Source: UBA1444 sp964521625
GTDB lineage: Bacteria > Bacillota > Negativicutes > UBA1444
Reading direction: 5' to 3'
Length of the DNA stretch: 64,000 bases
Assembly (NCBI GenBank): GCA_964521625.1
Contig: CAZFSM010000020.1
Coordinates: 1-64,000, forward strand
The translations under genes and the position numbers were made by a program. Below the pieces are notes generated by a model. The model saw only the letters and a program-made list of their open reading frames with translations, made no database searches and was not told the DNA's origin. Of the stretch, positions 53,118-60,897 are shown in pieces; position 1 is the first letter of the stretch; every line of letters starts with the position of its first letter.

Positions 53118-53880
53118 AGCGCTGCACCTCGCTTCCGATATAAGCTTCCACCACGGCGGGATTGCAGCGGACATCGGCCGGCAGTCCTTCGGCCAGCTTG
53201 ACGCCATGATCAAACACGGTGACATGTTCGGCGATATTCATCACCAGCCGCATCTGGTGTTCGATCAGCAAAATCGTGATGCCAAAATCCTTCAGTTTCA
53301 TAATCAGCTGCAGCAACGCATCCACTTCTTTGGGGTTCATGCCGGCCGCTGGCTCGTCCAGTAGCAGCAGTTTCGGCTCGCTGGCCAGGGCCCGGGCGAT
53401 TTCCAACCGGCGCTGCGCACCATAGGGCAAGTTTTTCGCCATGTGATCGGCCACTTTTTCCAACCCGACAAACGCTAGCAGTTCGGCTGCCTTCGCTTCG
53501 CTTTCGCTGCGTTCGCGCTGCAGTCGCTGCGTGTTGAACAGTCCGTCCAGCAAGCCGGTTTGGGTCTGGCTGTAACGGCCGAGAATGATGTTGTCGCGGG
53601 CAGTCAGGTTGGCGAACAGACGGATATTCTGGAAGGTCCGCGCCATTCCCAGCGCCGTCATCTCGTGCGCCTTGCGGGCGGTGACCTCCTGATCGTTAAA
53701 GAAGATCTTGCCGGCTGTGGCAGGCAAAATGCCGCTGATCACATTGAAGAAGGTTGTCTTGCCCGAGCCGTTGGGACCGATAATCGCCGCAATCTTGCCT
53801 GCCTCGATGCTAAAATCGATTTCGTTGACCGCAATCAGGCCGCCAAAAGTTTTCTTGAGTTTTTCCGTTCGCAGTAGCAA
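53095..53880 (-). CDS. livG: Branched-chain-type amino-acid ABC transporter ATPase LivG
   Basis: 261 aa. Walker A GPNGSGKTT, signature LPYGAQRRLEIARALASEP, Walker B LLLDEPAAGMNPKE and switch His in IEHQM. The C-terminal extension VFDHGVKLAEGLPADVRCNPAVVEAYIG is typical of LivG. 12 bp after livM. Confidence 0.92.
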   Translation of the reverse strand: MLLRTEKLKKTFGGLIAVNEIDFSIEAGKIAAIIGPNGSGKTTFFNVISGILPATAGKIFFNDQEVTARKAHEMTALGMARTFQNIRLFANLTARDNIILGRYSQTQTGLLDGLFNTQRLQRERSESEAKAAELLAFVGLEKVADHMAKNLPYGAQRRLEIARALASEPKLLLLDEPAAGMNPKEVDALLQLIMKLKDFGITILLIEHQMRLVMNIAEHVTVFDHGVKLAEGLPADVRCNPAVVEAYIGSEVQRFVKRKRH

Positions 53881-53892
53881 AGCCAGGCCTCC

Positions 53893-54888
53893 TTATCGGC
53901 GAAATACGGTGTCGGCGCCCAGAATCCCCTGGGGCCGTACCCGCATCATCATCATCAGAATCAGTCCAAATAGCACCAGCCAGGGATCAAATGGCAGGCC
54001 GATCGTGTCTTTGATCATTCGCAGCGCTTCCGGCAAAATCGTCAGCAGGAAGGCGCCGAGAAAGCAGCCGTGAATGCTGCGTGCCCCGCCGACCACCACC
54101 ATCGTCAGCATCATGATCGACTCGGCCGAACTGAGCATATCCGGGCTGACAAACGACAGATAATGCGCCAGCAGACTGCCGGCCAGACCGGCAAAGAAGG
54201 CCGACAGGACAAATGCCAGCAATTTGTAGTAGGTTACATTGACCCCCATTGCCGCTGCGGCGATTTCATCTTCGCGAATCGCGGCAAAGGCCTGGCCGAC
54301 CCGTGAATTTTCGATCCGACGCGAGAAAAAGGCCAAAAACAGGGCGAGTGCCAGCGCGAGCACAATAAAGGCCTCTTTGCCGGTTGCGCCGATGTCATTG
54401 AAACTGACAAACAATGAGGGAGTAACCAACCCCGGCAAACCGGCCGGTCCACCGGTCACTTCCAGGTTGAGCGCGATGTACTTGAAGACTTCGCCGCAGC
54501 CATACGTCACGACCACCAGAAACGGTCCGCGCACACGCACTGCCGGTGCGCCAAGCGGCAAGCCGACGATAGCCGACACTACGCCGGCAGCCAAAAACGC
54601 CGGCCAGAACGGCCAATGCAGCACCTGGGTCAGCAGGGCCGACGTAAAGGCGCCCAGCCCGAAAAACGCGGCATGGCCCAGCGAGGTCTGGCCGATATAG
54701 CCGGAAACAAAATTCAGGCTCAGCGCAGCAATGCTGTAAATCAGGCAGATCAGCAAAATATGCTTGAAATAGGGCGGAAACAGATATTCCGGACGATTTA
54801 GCACGGAGTCAATGAAGCTGACTCCCAATACGAAGACCGACAAGAGAAAGGCGCCGCGCCAGCCTTGCAGCCATTGTCTCCAAGCCAT
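53893..54888 (-). CDS. livM: Branched-chain-type amino-acid ABC transporter permease LivM
   Basis: 331 aa with about nine membrane segments. LivM features: LNFVSGYIGQTSLGHAAFFGLGAF, AIREDEIAAAAMGVNVTYYKLLAF and EAVLPEALR-type end. ATG start. Confidence 0.92.
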   Translation of the reverse strand: MAWRQWLQGWRGAFLLSVFVLGVSFIDSVLNRPEYLFPPYFKHILLICLIYSIAALSLNFVSGYIGQTSLGHAAFFGLGAFTSALLTQVLHWPFWPAFLAAGVVSAIVGLPLGAPAVRVRGPFLVVVTYGCGEVFKYIALNLEVTGGPAGLPGLVTPSLFVSFNDIGATGKEAFIVLALALALFLAFFSRRIENSRVGQAFAAIREDEIAAAAMGVNVTYYKLLAFVLSAFFAGLAGSLLAHYLSFVSPDMLSSAESIMMLTMVVVGGARSIHGCFLGAFLLTILPEALRMIKDTIGLPFDPWLVLFGLILMMMMRVRPQGILGADTVFRR

Positions 54889-54902
54889 GCAGATGCCTCC
54901 CC

Positions 54903-55787
54903 TTACACTTTCTCTTCAAATTTATAGCCCATCAGGCCGGTCGGTTTGACAATCAGCGTCAGAATCATCGCAATAAATGCGATCGCGTCACGGTAACCGG
55001 AGGAGATATAGGCCGAAGACACATTTTCGGCAATACCCAGCAGCAAGCCTGCCACCATCGCGCCGGAGATACTGCCGACCCCGCCGAGCACGGCGACTGC
55101 CCAGCCTTTCAAACCGGCCATCGATCCCATCATCGGATCAATCGCATAAAGCACGCCGACCAATACTCCGGCGGCGCCGCCCAGCATGCCGCTGACGCCA
55201 AACGTCAGCATCACCAGTTTTTCGACTTCCACACCCATCAGGCCGACCATCTCAAAATCCTGTGAAGCCGCCAGCATCGCTTTGCCCATCATCGTGCGGG
55301 TAATGAACCATTGCAACAGCGCCATGATCACCAGCGTAACCCCGAAGATGAACAGTTGCAGGCTGTTGATTGTCAATGTGCTTGCGCCAAACGGGATATG
55401 CATCACCGTAAATTCAAAGGTCGCCGGGTAGGCCCGGGCATGCGGTTCCCACACCAGTGCGGCCAGATAACGCAGAAACGTCGACGCGCCAAGCGCCGTG
55501 ATGAACGACGCCAGCTTCGGACTAGTGCGCAGGGGTCGATAAGCCATCCGGTCAATCAATAACGCCACCAAACCGCTGGCCATCATCGCGATGATCAGCG
55601 CGGCGATTAAATTCACTTTAAAAACCGAAACCATGAAAAAGCCGACAAATGCGCCGATCATGAACACTTCGCCATGTGTCCAGTTAATCAGGCCGACGAT
55701 ACCAAACACAACCGTCCAGCCTATGGCGATCAGCGAGTAAATTCCGCCCAGCGCCATTCCGTTGATAATTTGTTGAATCAGAACCAA
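54903..55787 (-). CDS. livH: Branched-chain-type amino-acid ABC transporter permease LivH
   Basis: 294 aa with about eight segments. Typical start: QQIINGMALGGIYSLIAIGWTVVFGIVGLINWTHGEVFMIGAF, and the GGVGSISGAMVAGLLLGIAEN end block. 14 bp before livM. A GC-rich hairpin lies between it and livK. Confidence 0.92.
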   Translation of the reverse strand: MVLIQQIINGMALGGIYSLIAIGWTVVFGIVGLINWTHGEVFMIGAFVGFFMVSVFKVNLIAALIIAMMASGLVALLIDRMAYRPLRTSPKLASFITALGASTFLRYLAALVWEPHARAYPATFEFTVMHIPFGASTLTINSLQLFIFGVTLVIMALLQWFITRTMMGKAMLAASQDFEMVGLMGVEVEKLVMLTFGVSGMLGGAAGVLVGVLYAIDPMMGSMAGLKGWAVAVLGGVGSISGAMVAGLLLGIAENVSSAYISSGYRDAIAFIAMILTLIVKPTGLMGYKFEEKV

Positions 55788-55810
55788 CTCGACACCTCCG
55801 CTTAGAAAAC

Positions 55811-55839
55811 GCGCGGGAACGGCCTGGCCGCTCCCGCGC
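55811..55839 (-). terminator. GC-rich hairpin between livK and livH
   Basis: GCGCGGGA(A)CGGCC and GGCCG(C)TCCCGCGC pair around a short loop, with no T-run. It is likely an mRNA processing or 3'-protection element that keeps the binding-protein message high. Confidence 0.6.
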
Positions 55840-55868
55840 CTGCATTGAAAGGCTGGGTCTTGCGACAG

Positions 55869-57020
55869 CTATTGGGCTACGACAAACTTGCCGTCTTTTA
55901 CAGTTACGAACAGATAGGGACGAACCCAGTCACCCTTGTCATCAAACGTGACGGTACCGGTAATTCCCTTGAACGAGCTGGCAGTCATTGCCTCACGCAT
56001 GCTCTCGCGGGTAACGGCTCCTTTGGCTGCGGCTTTTTCCAGCGCATCTTTCAGCACATAACCCTGGTCATACGCCAGCGCAGCAAAGGTATCGGGGTCC
56101 ATGCCATTTTTTTCTTTATATTTTTTTACGAAATCCTGCACCTTCGGATCAGGATTGGTCGGCACGAATACGCCGAGGAAATAGGTGTTTTCGACGGCTT
56201 TGCCGGCGATTTCAATATATTTGGGGCTATAGAGTCCGGTCGGGCCGACGATCGGCATGTTCAGGCCCATTTCCCGCGCCTGTTTTACAATCAGACCGCC
56301 ATCGGTATAGGTGCTGCCGACCAGCAGGACTTCCGGCGCTTCGGCTTTGACTTTGGTCAACAGGGCCGAATAGTCTTTGTCTGTGGCCAGATAGGTTTGG
56401 GCGGAGGTCATTTCGATACCGAGTTTTTTCGCCTGTTCCTGTGTTGATGTCAGCAGGCCTTTGCCGTAATCATTGTTCAGGTAAAGTAGCGCCATTTTTT
56501 TCGGTTTGAACTTTTGCGCCGACAGATCGACCATCAAGCCGCCGACTTTGTCGTCCTGCACGGCCATCCGGAAAAAATATTTGCTCATGCCGGACAGTTT
56601 GTGAGTGCTGGAAGAAACGACAGAATGAGGAACTTTTGCTTTGTCAGTAATCGGCACCATCGCCAGCGTGTTGGAGCTGAGACAGGACCCGACGATCGCC
56701 ACTACGCTCTTCATATCGGCGAATTTCTGGGCGCCGGCTGCCGCCTGTTTGGGATCTCCGGCATCATCGTGGGTCAGCAGTTCGATTTGCTGGCCTTTGA
56801 TGCCGCCAGCCTTGTTGATTTCTTCCAGAGCCATTTCCAGCCCTTTGCGGTGACTGACACCATAGGTCGCGGCGTCACCGGTGAGCGGATTGACCATCGC
56901 AATCGTGATTTTCGCCGGGGCTTGCGCTGCCGGGGCTGCTGGCGAACCACCGCAACCGGCCACCACGACAAGGAACAACAGGATCATGGCAAGGGACAAC
57001 GCACGCAGATTCTTTGACAA
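55869..57020 (-). CDS. livK: Branched-chain-type amino-acid ABC substrate-binding lipoprotein LivK
   Basis: 383 aa from TTG at 57020 (AAGGAGGA at 7 bp; ATG 57041 has no site). Lipobox VVVAGC, then MVNPLTGDAATYGVSHRKGLEMALEEINKAGG (periplasmic-binding-protein-I/LIVBP fold), VAIVGSCLSSNTLAMVP and AFAALAYDQGY. First gene after the lysine riboswitch. The ligand is inferred to be related to lysine. Confidence 0.9.
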   Translation of the reverse strand: MSKNLRALSLAMILLFLVVVAGCGGSPAAPAAQAPAKITIAMVNPLTGDAATYGVSHRKGLEMALEEINKAGGIKGQQIELLTHDDAGDPKQAAAGAQKFADMKSVVAIVGSCLSSNTLAMVPITDKAKVPHSVVSSSTHKLSGMSKYFFRMAVQDDKVGGLMVDLSAQKFKPKKMALLYLNNDYGKGLLTSTQEQAKKLGIEMTSAQTYLATDKDYSALLTKVKAEAPEVLLVGSTYTDGGLIVKQAREMGLNMPIVGPTGLYSPKYIEIAGKAVENTYFLGVFVPTNPDPKVQDFVKKYKEKNGMDPDTFAALAYDQGYVLKDALEKAAAKGAVTRESMREAMTASSFKGITGTVTFDDKGDWVRPYLFVTVKDGKFVVAQ

Positions 57021-57059
57021 AACGACTCCTCCTTCATTCATACTGTCATATTGTGAAAT

Positions 57060-57097
57060 GGGAAAAATAAAACACCGGTGAGCTTTCTCCCGGTGTA
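57060..57097 (-). terminator. Riboswitch-controlled terminator upstream of livK
   Basis: On the minus strand ACACCGG / CCGGTGT closes a hairpin with loop GAGAAAGCTCA, followed by TTTTATTTTT. It lies 40 bp after the aptamer and 40 bp before livK. An adjacent AACACGATCGTGTT palindrome (57111-57124) may take part in the alternative structure. Confidence 0.88.
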
Positions 57098-57137
57098 CGG
57101 CAACTGATCAAACACGATCGTGTTCTCGCCGCTCGTC

Positions 57138-57302
57138 GAGATAGCTCTTCACCAACATTGGTGACAGACACACACCTGTTCGATGCGTACCCAGCACGGA
57201 GCTTCTGACAAGCTCCCCGCTTCGGCGATCACCCTTTCGCGCCGGGTCTGCGATGTCCTTCTCGCCGGCGGTACTGATGTTGCTCGCTCCTCTACTCTCT
57301 GG
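57138..57302 (-). ncRNA. Lysine riboswitch (L-box) aptamer
   Basis: Reading the minus strand, all the landmark blocks are present in order: GUAGAGGAGCGA, CAGUA, GAGAAGGA, CGAAAGGGUGAUCGCCGAAG, UGCUGGGU, CUGUCAC and GGUGAAGAGCUAUCUC, with GAGAGUAG closing the P1 helix. They match the known B. subtilis lysC L-box. Together with the terminator downstream this is a transcriptional OFF switch: bound lysine would stop livK operon transcription. Confidence 0.93.
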
Positions 57303-57331
57303 CACTTTTGCGATTTTATAACTTCACGTCT

Positions 57332-57361
57332 ATTCTACTCCGGCTCTTCCCGCACTGTCAA
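57332..57361 (-). promoter_or_regulatory. Sigma-A promoter of the lysine-riboswitch operon
   Basis: TTGACA (57361-57356), 18 bp, TAGAAT (57337-57332) on the minus strand, about 25-30 bp upstream of the aptamer start. Confidence 0.85.
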
Positions 57362-57400
57362 CGGGGTTTTTCCTTGTAGATAAGGACTTTCTGTCCCTTG

Positions 57401-58255
57401 TCAGCGAAAAACCTCGCCGGCATGGTATGAGCTGCGCACCAACGGTCCGGAGGCAACATGGCCAAAGCCCATCCGCTTGGCCTGTTCCGCCAAAAACGCA
57501 AACCTATCAGGGTGGATATAATCTACCACCGGCAAGTGGTCCCTCGTCGGTCGCAAATATTGACCGACGGTCAGCGAGTTGACACCAACCTGTCGCAAAT
57601 CGGCAAGCACCGACAGCACTTCCGCTTCCGTCTCGCCCAGGCCCAGCATCAGGCCACTTTTCACCCAGGGTATGCCAAACTCCGCCGCCTGCCGCAGCAC
57701 CGTCAACGACTGCCTGTAATCAGCCCGCGGTCGCACCTGTTCATACAACCTGGGAACCGTCTCCACGTTATGGTTGAACACATCCGGTCGCTCGATCAAT
57801 ACGATTTGCAGCGACTGGCGATTGCCGGCAAAATCGGGCGTCAGCACTTCAACCGTAGTCGCCTTGCCTTTGGCGCGAATATTACGGATACAGGCGGCGA
57901 ATTGTTCCGCGCCGCCATCTGGCAAATCATCGCGGGTAACCGAAGTCACCACCGCATGCTTCACTCCCATCCGGTCCACGGCTATCGCCACGTTTTCCGC
58001 TTCGGTCTCGTCAACCGGTGGTGGGTCGCCCTTAGGCACGCCGCAGAAACGGCAACCGCGGGTGCAGATGCCGCCCAGGATCAAAAATGTCGCCGTCCCG
58101 GCGTGAAAACACTCGCCCAAATTGGGACAAGAAGCGCTGCGACACACCGTGTGCAAATTCAAATCATCAATCAAACCTTGCACTTGGTCGATACCGCCGG
58201 CTGGGATACGCCGGATCAGCCAGGGCGCGCGTTCTGCCATATCCGATTTCATCAA
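57401..58255 (-). CDS. lipA: Lipoyl synthase
   Basis: 284 aa radical-SAM enzyme that inserts two sulfurs into octanoyl groups. Auxiliary cluster cysteines in CRSASCPNLGEC, radical-SAM motif CTRGCRFC near residue 65, FNHNVETVPRLYEQVRP, KSGLMLGLGE, and the C-terminal SGPLVRSSYHAGE with the conserved RSSY serine. Completes lipoylation of the E2 protein encoded upstream in the same operon. Confidence 0.95.
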   Translation of the reverse strand: MMKSDMAERAPWLIRRIPAGGIDQVQGLIDDLNLHTVCRSASCPNLGECFHAGTATFLILGGICTRGCRFCGVPKGDPPPVDETEAENVAIAVDRMGVKHAVVTSVTRDDLPDGGAEQFAACIRNIRAKGKATTVEVLTPDFAGNRQSLQIVLIERPDVFNHNVETVPRLYEQVRPRADYRQSLTVLRQAAEFGIPWVKSGLMLGLGETEAEVLSVLADLRQVGVNSLTVGQYLRPTRDHLPVVDYIHPDRFAFLAEQAKRMGFGHVASGPLVRSSYHAGEVFR

Positions 58256-58283
58256 AAGTCACCTGTTTCCCTTCGTGCGTTGT

Positions 58284-58766
58284 TCATAGTTCCGGGCTGA
58301 ACACCATCAGGCCCGACTCCGGATCATAGCGTCGCATCAGTTTTGCTCCGTCAAATTCCACGATCACCAAATCGATTGTTGCCAATACAGGGTTTCCGCC
58401 AGCAGAAAAATGGCCGCCAAAGACAACGCGATCCGGCGTCACTCCTTGTGCGTGAAGGTGAATCATCCGTTCACCTTTTTCCGACTGGCAGATGACGCCT
58501 TGTCCGCCCAGCAAATCGATCGGTCCATCGATTTCTATCGGCTCGCAGAAACGAAAACCCAGTGGTTGCGTTGGATCTTTTAATGGAATGATATAGGTAG
58601 CTTGGGACAGACTTCCCATCACACTGCCGAAATAGCCGTATTCGATGTGATGCTTGTGGCAGACCGCTTCAATCCCTGACACCAGGTCGGTTCCAGGCAT
58701 CAGTCGGGCGGCAATGGTGCGGCCTTTATGCGCTTCGACGGAAACGAATTGTTTATCTTGGGACAA
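58284..58766 (-). CDS. PPC/DUF296 domain protein
   Basis: 160 aa from TTG at 58766 (GAGGGGG at 9 bp), 4 bp after the lipB stop; a longer frame to 58817 overlaps lipB. The PPC fold is clear: RLMPGTDLVSGIEAVCHKHHIEYGYFGSVMGSLSQATY, then MIHLHAQGVTPDRVVFGGHFSAGGNPV. His residues suggest a bound metal. Sometimes DNA-binding in plants; role in bacteria unknown. Lies between lipB and lipA. Confidence 0.85.
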   Translation of the reverse strand: MSQDKQFVSVEAHKGRTIAARLMPGTDLVSGIEAVCHKHHIEYGYFGSVMGSLSQATYIIPLKDPTQPLGFRFCEPIEIDGPIDLLGGQGVICQSEKGERMIHLHAQGVTPDRVVFGGHFSAGGNPVLATIDLVIVEFDGAKLMRRYDPESGLMVFSPEL

Positions 58767-58770
58767 AACA

Positions 58771-59430
58771 TCAAGCCCCCTCTGTTTGCTGCAGCTCGGC
58801 TGCAAATACCTTTGCAAACTCTGTCAGCAATTGTTCAGCCACTTCAGTTACTGTTGCCGTCACGCCAGAAGTCCGCAGGCTGGTTACACCAAACTCCTCG
58901 ATACCGCAAGGAACAATTTGTTGAAACAGCGACAAATCATTGTTTACATTCAGCGCAAACCCGTGACCTGAAATCCAGCGACGCACACTGACCCCAATCG
59001 CCGCCAATTTGCGGTTACCGGCCCAGACCCCGGTATAGCGGGCTTTCCGCCCGGCAGTGATTCCATAACGGCTGGCGGTCCGAATCAACACTTCTTCCAG
59101 TTGTTCGACATACCAGTGCACATCTTCCTGCCAAAGGCTCAGGTTGATCACTGGATAGCCCACCAGCTGCCCCGGATTGTGGCAGGTGATGTTGCCGCCG
59201 CGGTCCGTCTCGACAAACAGGATCTGCGCGTCCTGCAATCCTGACAGTGATGCGCGCAGGTTTTCCCTCCCGCCGCTCCGGCCGGCTGTAATCACTGGCT
59301 GATGTTCGAGTAAAATCAGTACGCCGGCGAATTGTCCTGCGGCAACCCGCTGCCTGGCCTGTTGCTGGAGTTCTATCCCTTCCTGATAAGAAACCAGGCC
59401 CGGGCGGATCACCTGAACCTGTCGGTTCAT
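58771..59430 (-). CDS. lipB: Lipoyl(octanoyl) transferase
   Basis: 219 aa. Moves octanoyl from acyl-carrier protein to the lipoyl domain lysine. LipB motifs: EHQPVITAGRSG, RGGNITCHNPGQLVGYPVI (His and Gly-rich), GVWAGNRKLAAIGVSVRRWISGHGFALNVN with the catalytic Lys, and IVPCGIEEFGVTSL with the Cys. The start overlaps the lpd stop (TAATG). Confidence 0.95.
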   Translation of the reverse strand: MNRQVQVIRPGLVSYQEGIELQQQARQRVAAGQFAGVLILLEHQPVITAGRSGGRENLRASLSGLQDAQILFVETDRGGNITCHNPGQLVGYPVINLSLWQEDVHWYVEQLEEVLIRTASRYGITAGRKARYTGVWAGNRKLAAIGVSVRRWISGHGFALNVNNDLSLFQQIVPCGIEEFGVTSLRTSGVTATVTEVAEQLLTEFAKVFAAELQQTEGA

Positions 59431-60830
59431 TATGCCTTCATGCCCGGCGGCCAGTGAATGGCCAGATTGTCGACCGCTAAGGCGGCTTCGCCCAGCGACT
59501 CAGATACTGTTGGATGCGCATGAATCGTCGACACCAATTCGTCCACCGTCGCCTCCAGCCGCATCGCCAAAGTCGCCTCGCCGATGATCTCGGTCGCCCG
59601 CGGCCCGATCATATGCACGCCGAGGATCTCTCCATATTTTACTCCCGCCAATATCTTCACGAAGCCGCCTTCGCCTTCGTCAATCATCGACTTGCCATTG
59701 CCGGCCAGCGGGAACACGCCTTTCTTATAAGCAATTCCCAGCTCCTTGGCTTTGTCCTCGGTGATGCCGACTGCCGCCACTTCCGGATGCGTATACACGC
59801 AGGCCGGTACGATCGGCTGCCCATGTCCGGCTGCGCCATGCCCCAGCGCATGCTCCACCGCAGCAATTCCCTGATGTGAGGCCGCATGGGCCAGCATGGT
59901 GATGCCGTTGCAGTCGCCGACGGCATAAACCCCCGGCAGATTGGTCCGGTAGTGGTCATCCACAACGACTTTGCCGCGTTCCAGTTTCACGCCGGCTGCT
60001 TCCAGGCCCGCCCCGTCGGTATAGGCTCGGCGGCCGACGGCGACCAGCACGATTTCGGCGGCGATTTCTTTGGCTTCAGTTCCCAACATCACTTTGGCCG
60101 ACAGGCCGGTTGACGTCTTACTGACCGCTTCCAGTTTGGCGCCGTTCAGGAAGGTTACGCCAGTCTTGGTCAGGCTTTGTTTCAAGTTTGCGGCCAGTTC
60201 GGAGTCGATGCCCGGCAAGATTTCCGGCAGCAGTTCGATGACGGTGACCTTAGATCCGAGCGCCGCATACAGGGCGGCAAATTCAACGCCGATCACGCCG
60301 CCGCCGATGATGGCGATGGAGTCTGGCAGTTTTTCCAGCGACAACACGCCGGTGCTGTCAACCACCCCTGGCAGATCGGCACCGGGGAAGTTCAGTTTGA
60401 CCGGTACGGAGCCGGTCGACAGAATCACGGCATCGGCGCTGAGGGTTGCCGCCTTGTCGCCAAGCACCCGCACTTCTCCGGGTCCGCTGAGTTCGGCCAT
60501 CCCTTTATGCACCGTAACGCCGTTTGCTTTCAGCAATCCGGCCACGCCGCCGACCAGACGGCGCACGACGCTGTTCTTGCGATTCATCAGCGCCTTCCAG
60601 TCGATTTGGACCGAGTCGCCGATCAGGCCGATGCGATCGCCGTGTTTTACGGCGTGATATAGTTCGGCGGTATGCAGTAGCGCCTTGGTCGGGATGCAAC
60701 CGACATTGAGGCAAGTGCCGCCGAGGTTTGCTTTTTCCACCAGATGGGTTTCAGCGCCGAGCTGGGCCGCCCGGATTGCCGCGACATAGCCGCCGGGGCC
60801 GCCGCCTATGACTACCACTTTTTTCGCCAT
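59430..60830 (-). CDS. lpdA: Dihydrolipoyl dehydrogenase (E3)
   Basis: 466 aa from ATG at 60830 (the frame is open to 60965). FAD motif VVVIGGGPGGYVAAIRAAQLG, redox-active disulfide GGTCLNVGCIPTKALLH, NAD motif IIGGGVIGVEFAALYAALG, and C-terminal HAHPTVSESLGEAAL with the catalytic His-Glu pair. Reoxidises dihydrolipoamide of the E2 protein using NAD+. Confidence 0.95.
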   Translation of the reverse strand: MAKKVVVIGGGPGGYVAAIRAAQLGAETHLVEKANLGGTCLNVGCIPTKALLHTAELYHAVKHGDRIGLIGDSVQIDWKALMNRKNSVVRRLVGGVAGLLKANGVTVHKGMAELSGPGEVRVLGDKAATLSADAVILSTGSVPVKLNFPGADLPGVVDSTGVLSLEKLPDSIAIIGGGVIGVEFAALYAALGSKVTVIELLPEILPGIDSELAANLKQSLTKTGVTFLNGAKLEAVSKTSTGLSAKVMLGTEAKEIAAEIVLVAVGRRAYTDGAGLEAAGVKLERGKVVVDDHYRTNLPGVYAVGDCNGITMLAHAASHQGIAAVEHALGHGAAGHGQPIVPACVYTHPEVAAVGITEDKAKELGIAYKKGVFPLAGNGKSMIDEGEGGFVKILAGVKYGEILGVHMIGPRATEIIGEATLAMRLEATVDELVSTIHAHPTVSESLGEAALAVDNLAIHWPPGMKA

Positions 60831-60848
60831 GGTTATTCCTCCTGTTAA

Positions 60849-60879
60849 AACCGGGGCAGCCGCAAGCGACGCCCCGGTG
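60849..60879 (-). terminator. Hairpin between E2 and E3 genes
   Basis: ACCGGGGC and GCCCCGGT pair around a 13-nt loop and are followed by TTTTAA on the minus strand. A weak terminator or attenuator that would set the E2:E3 ratio. Confidence 0.6.
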
Positions 60880-60897
60880 TCTTTGTTTTTTATTCGC

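Noticed and set aside
57108..57305. Open frame on the minus strand inside the livK leader
   Set aside because: It lies entirely in the lysine riboswitch; the RNA landmarks explain the sequence and there is no ribosome binding site.
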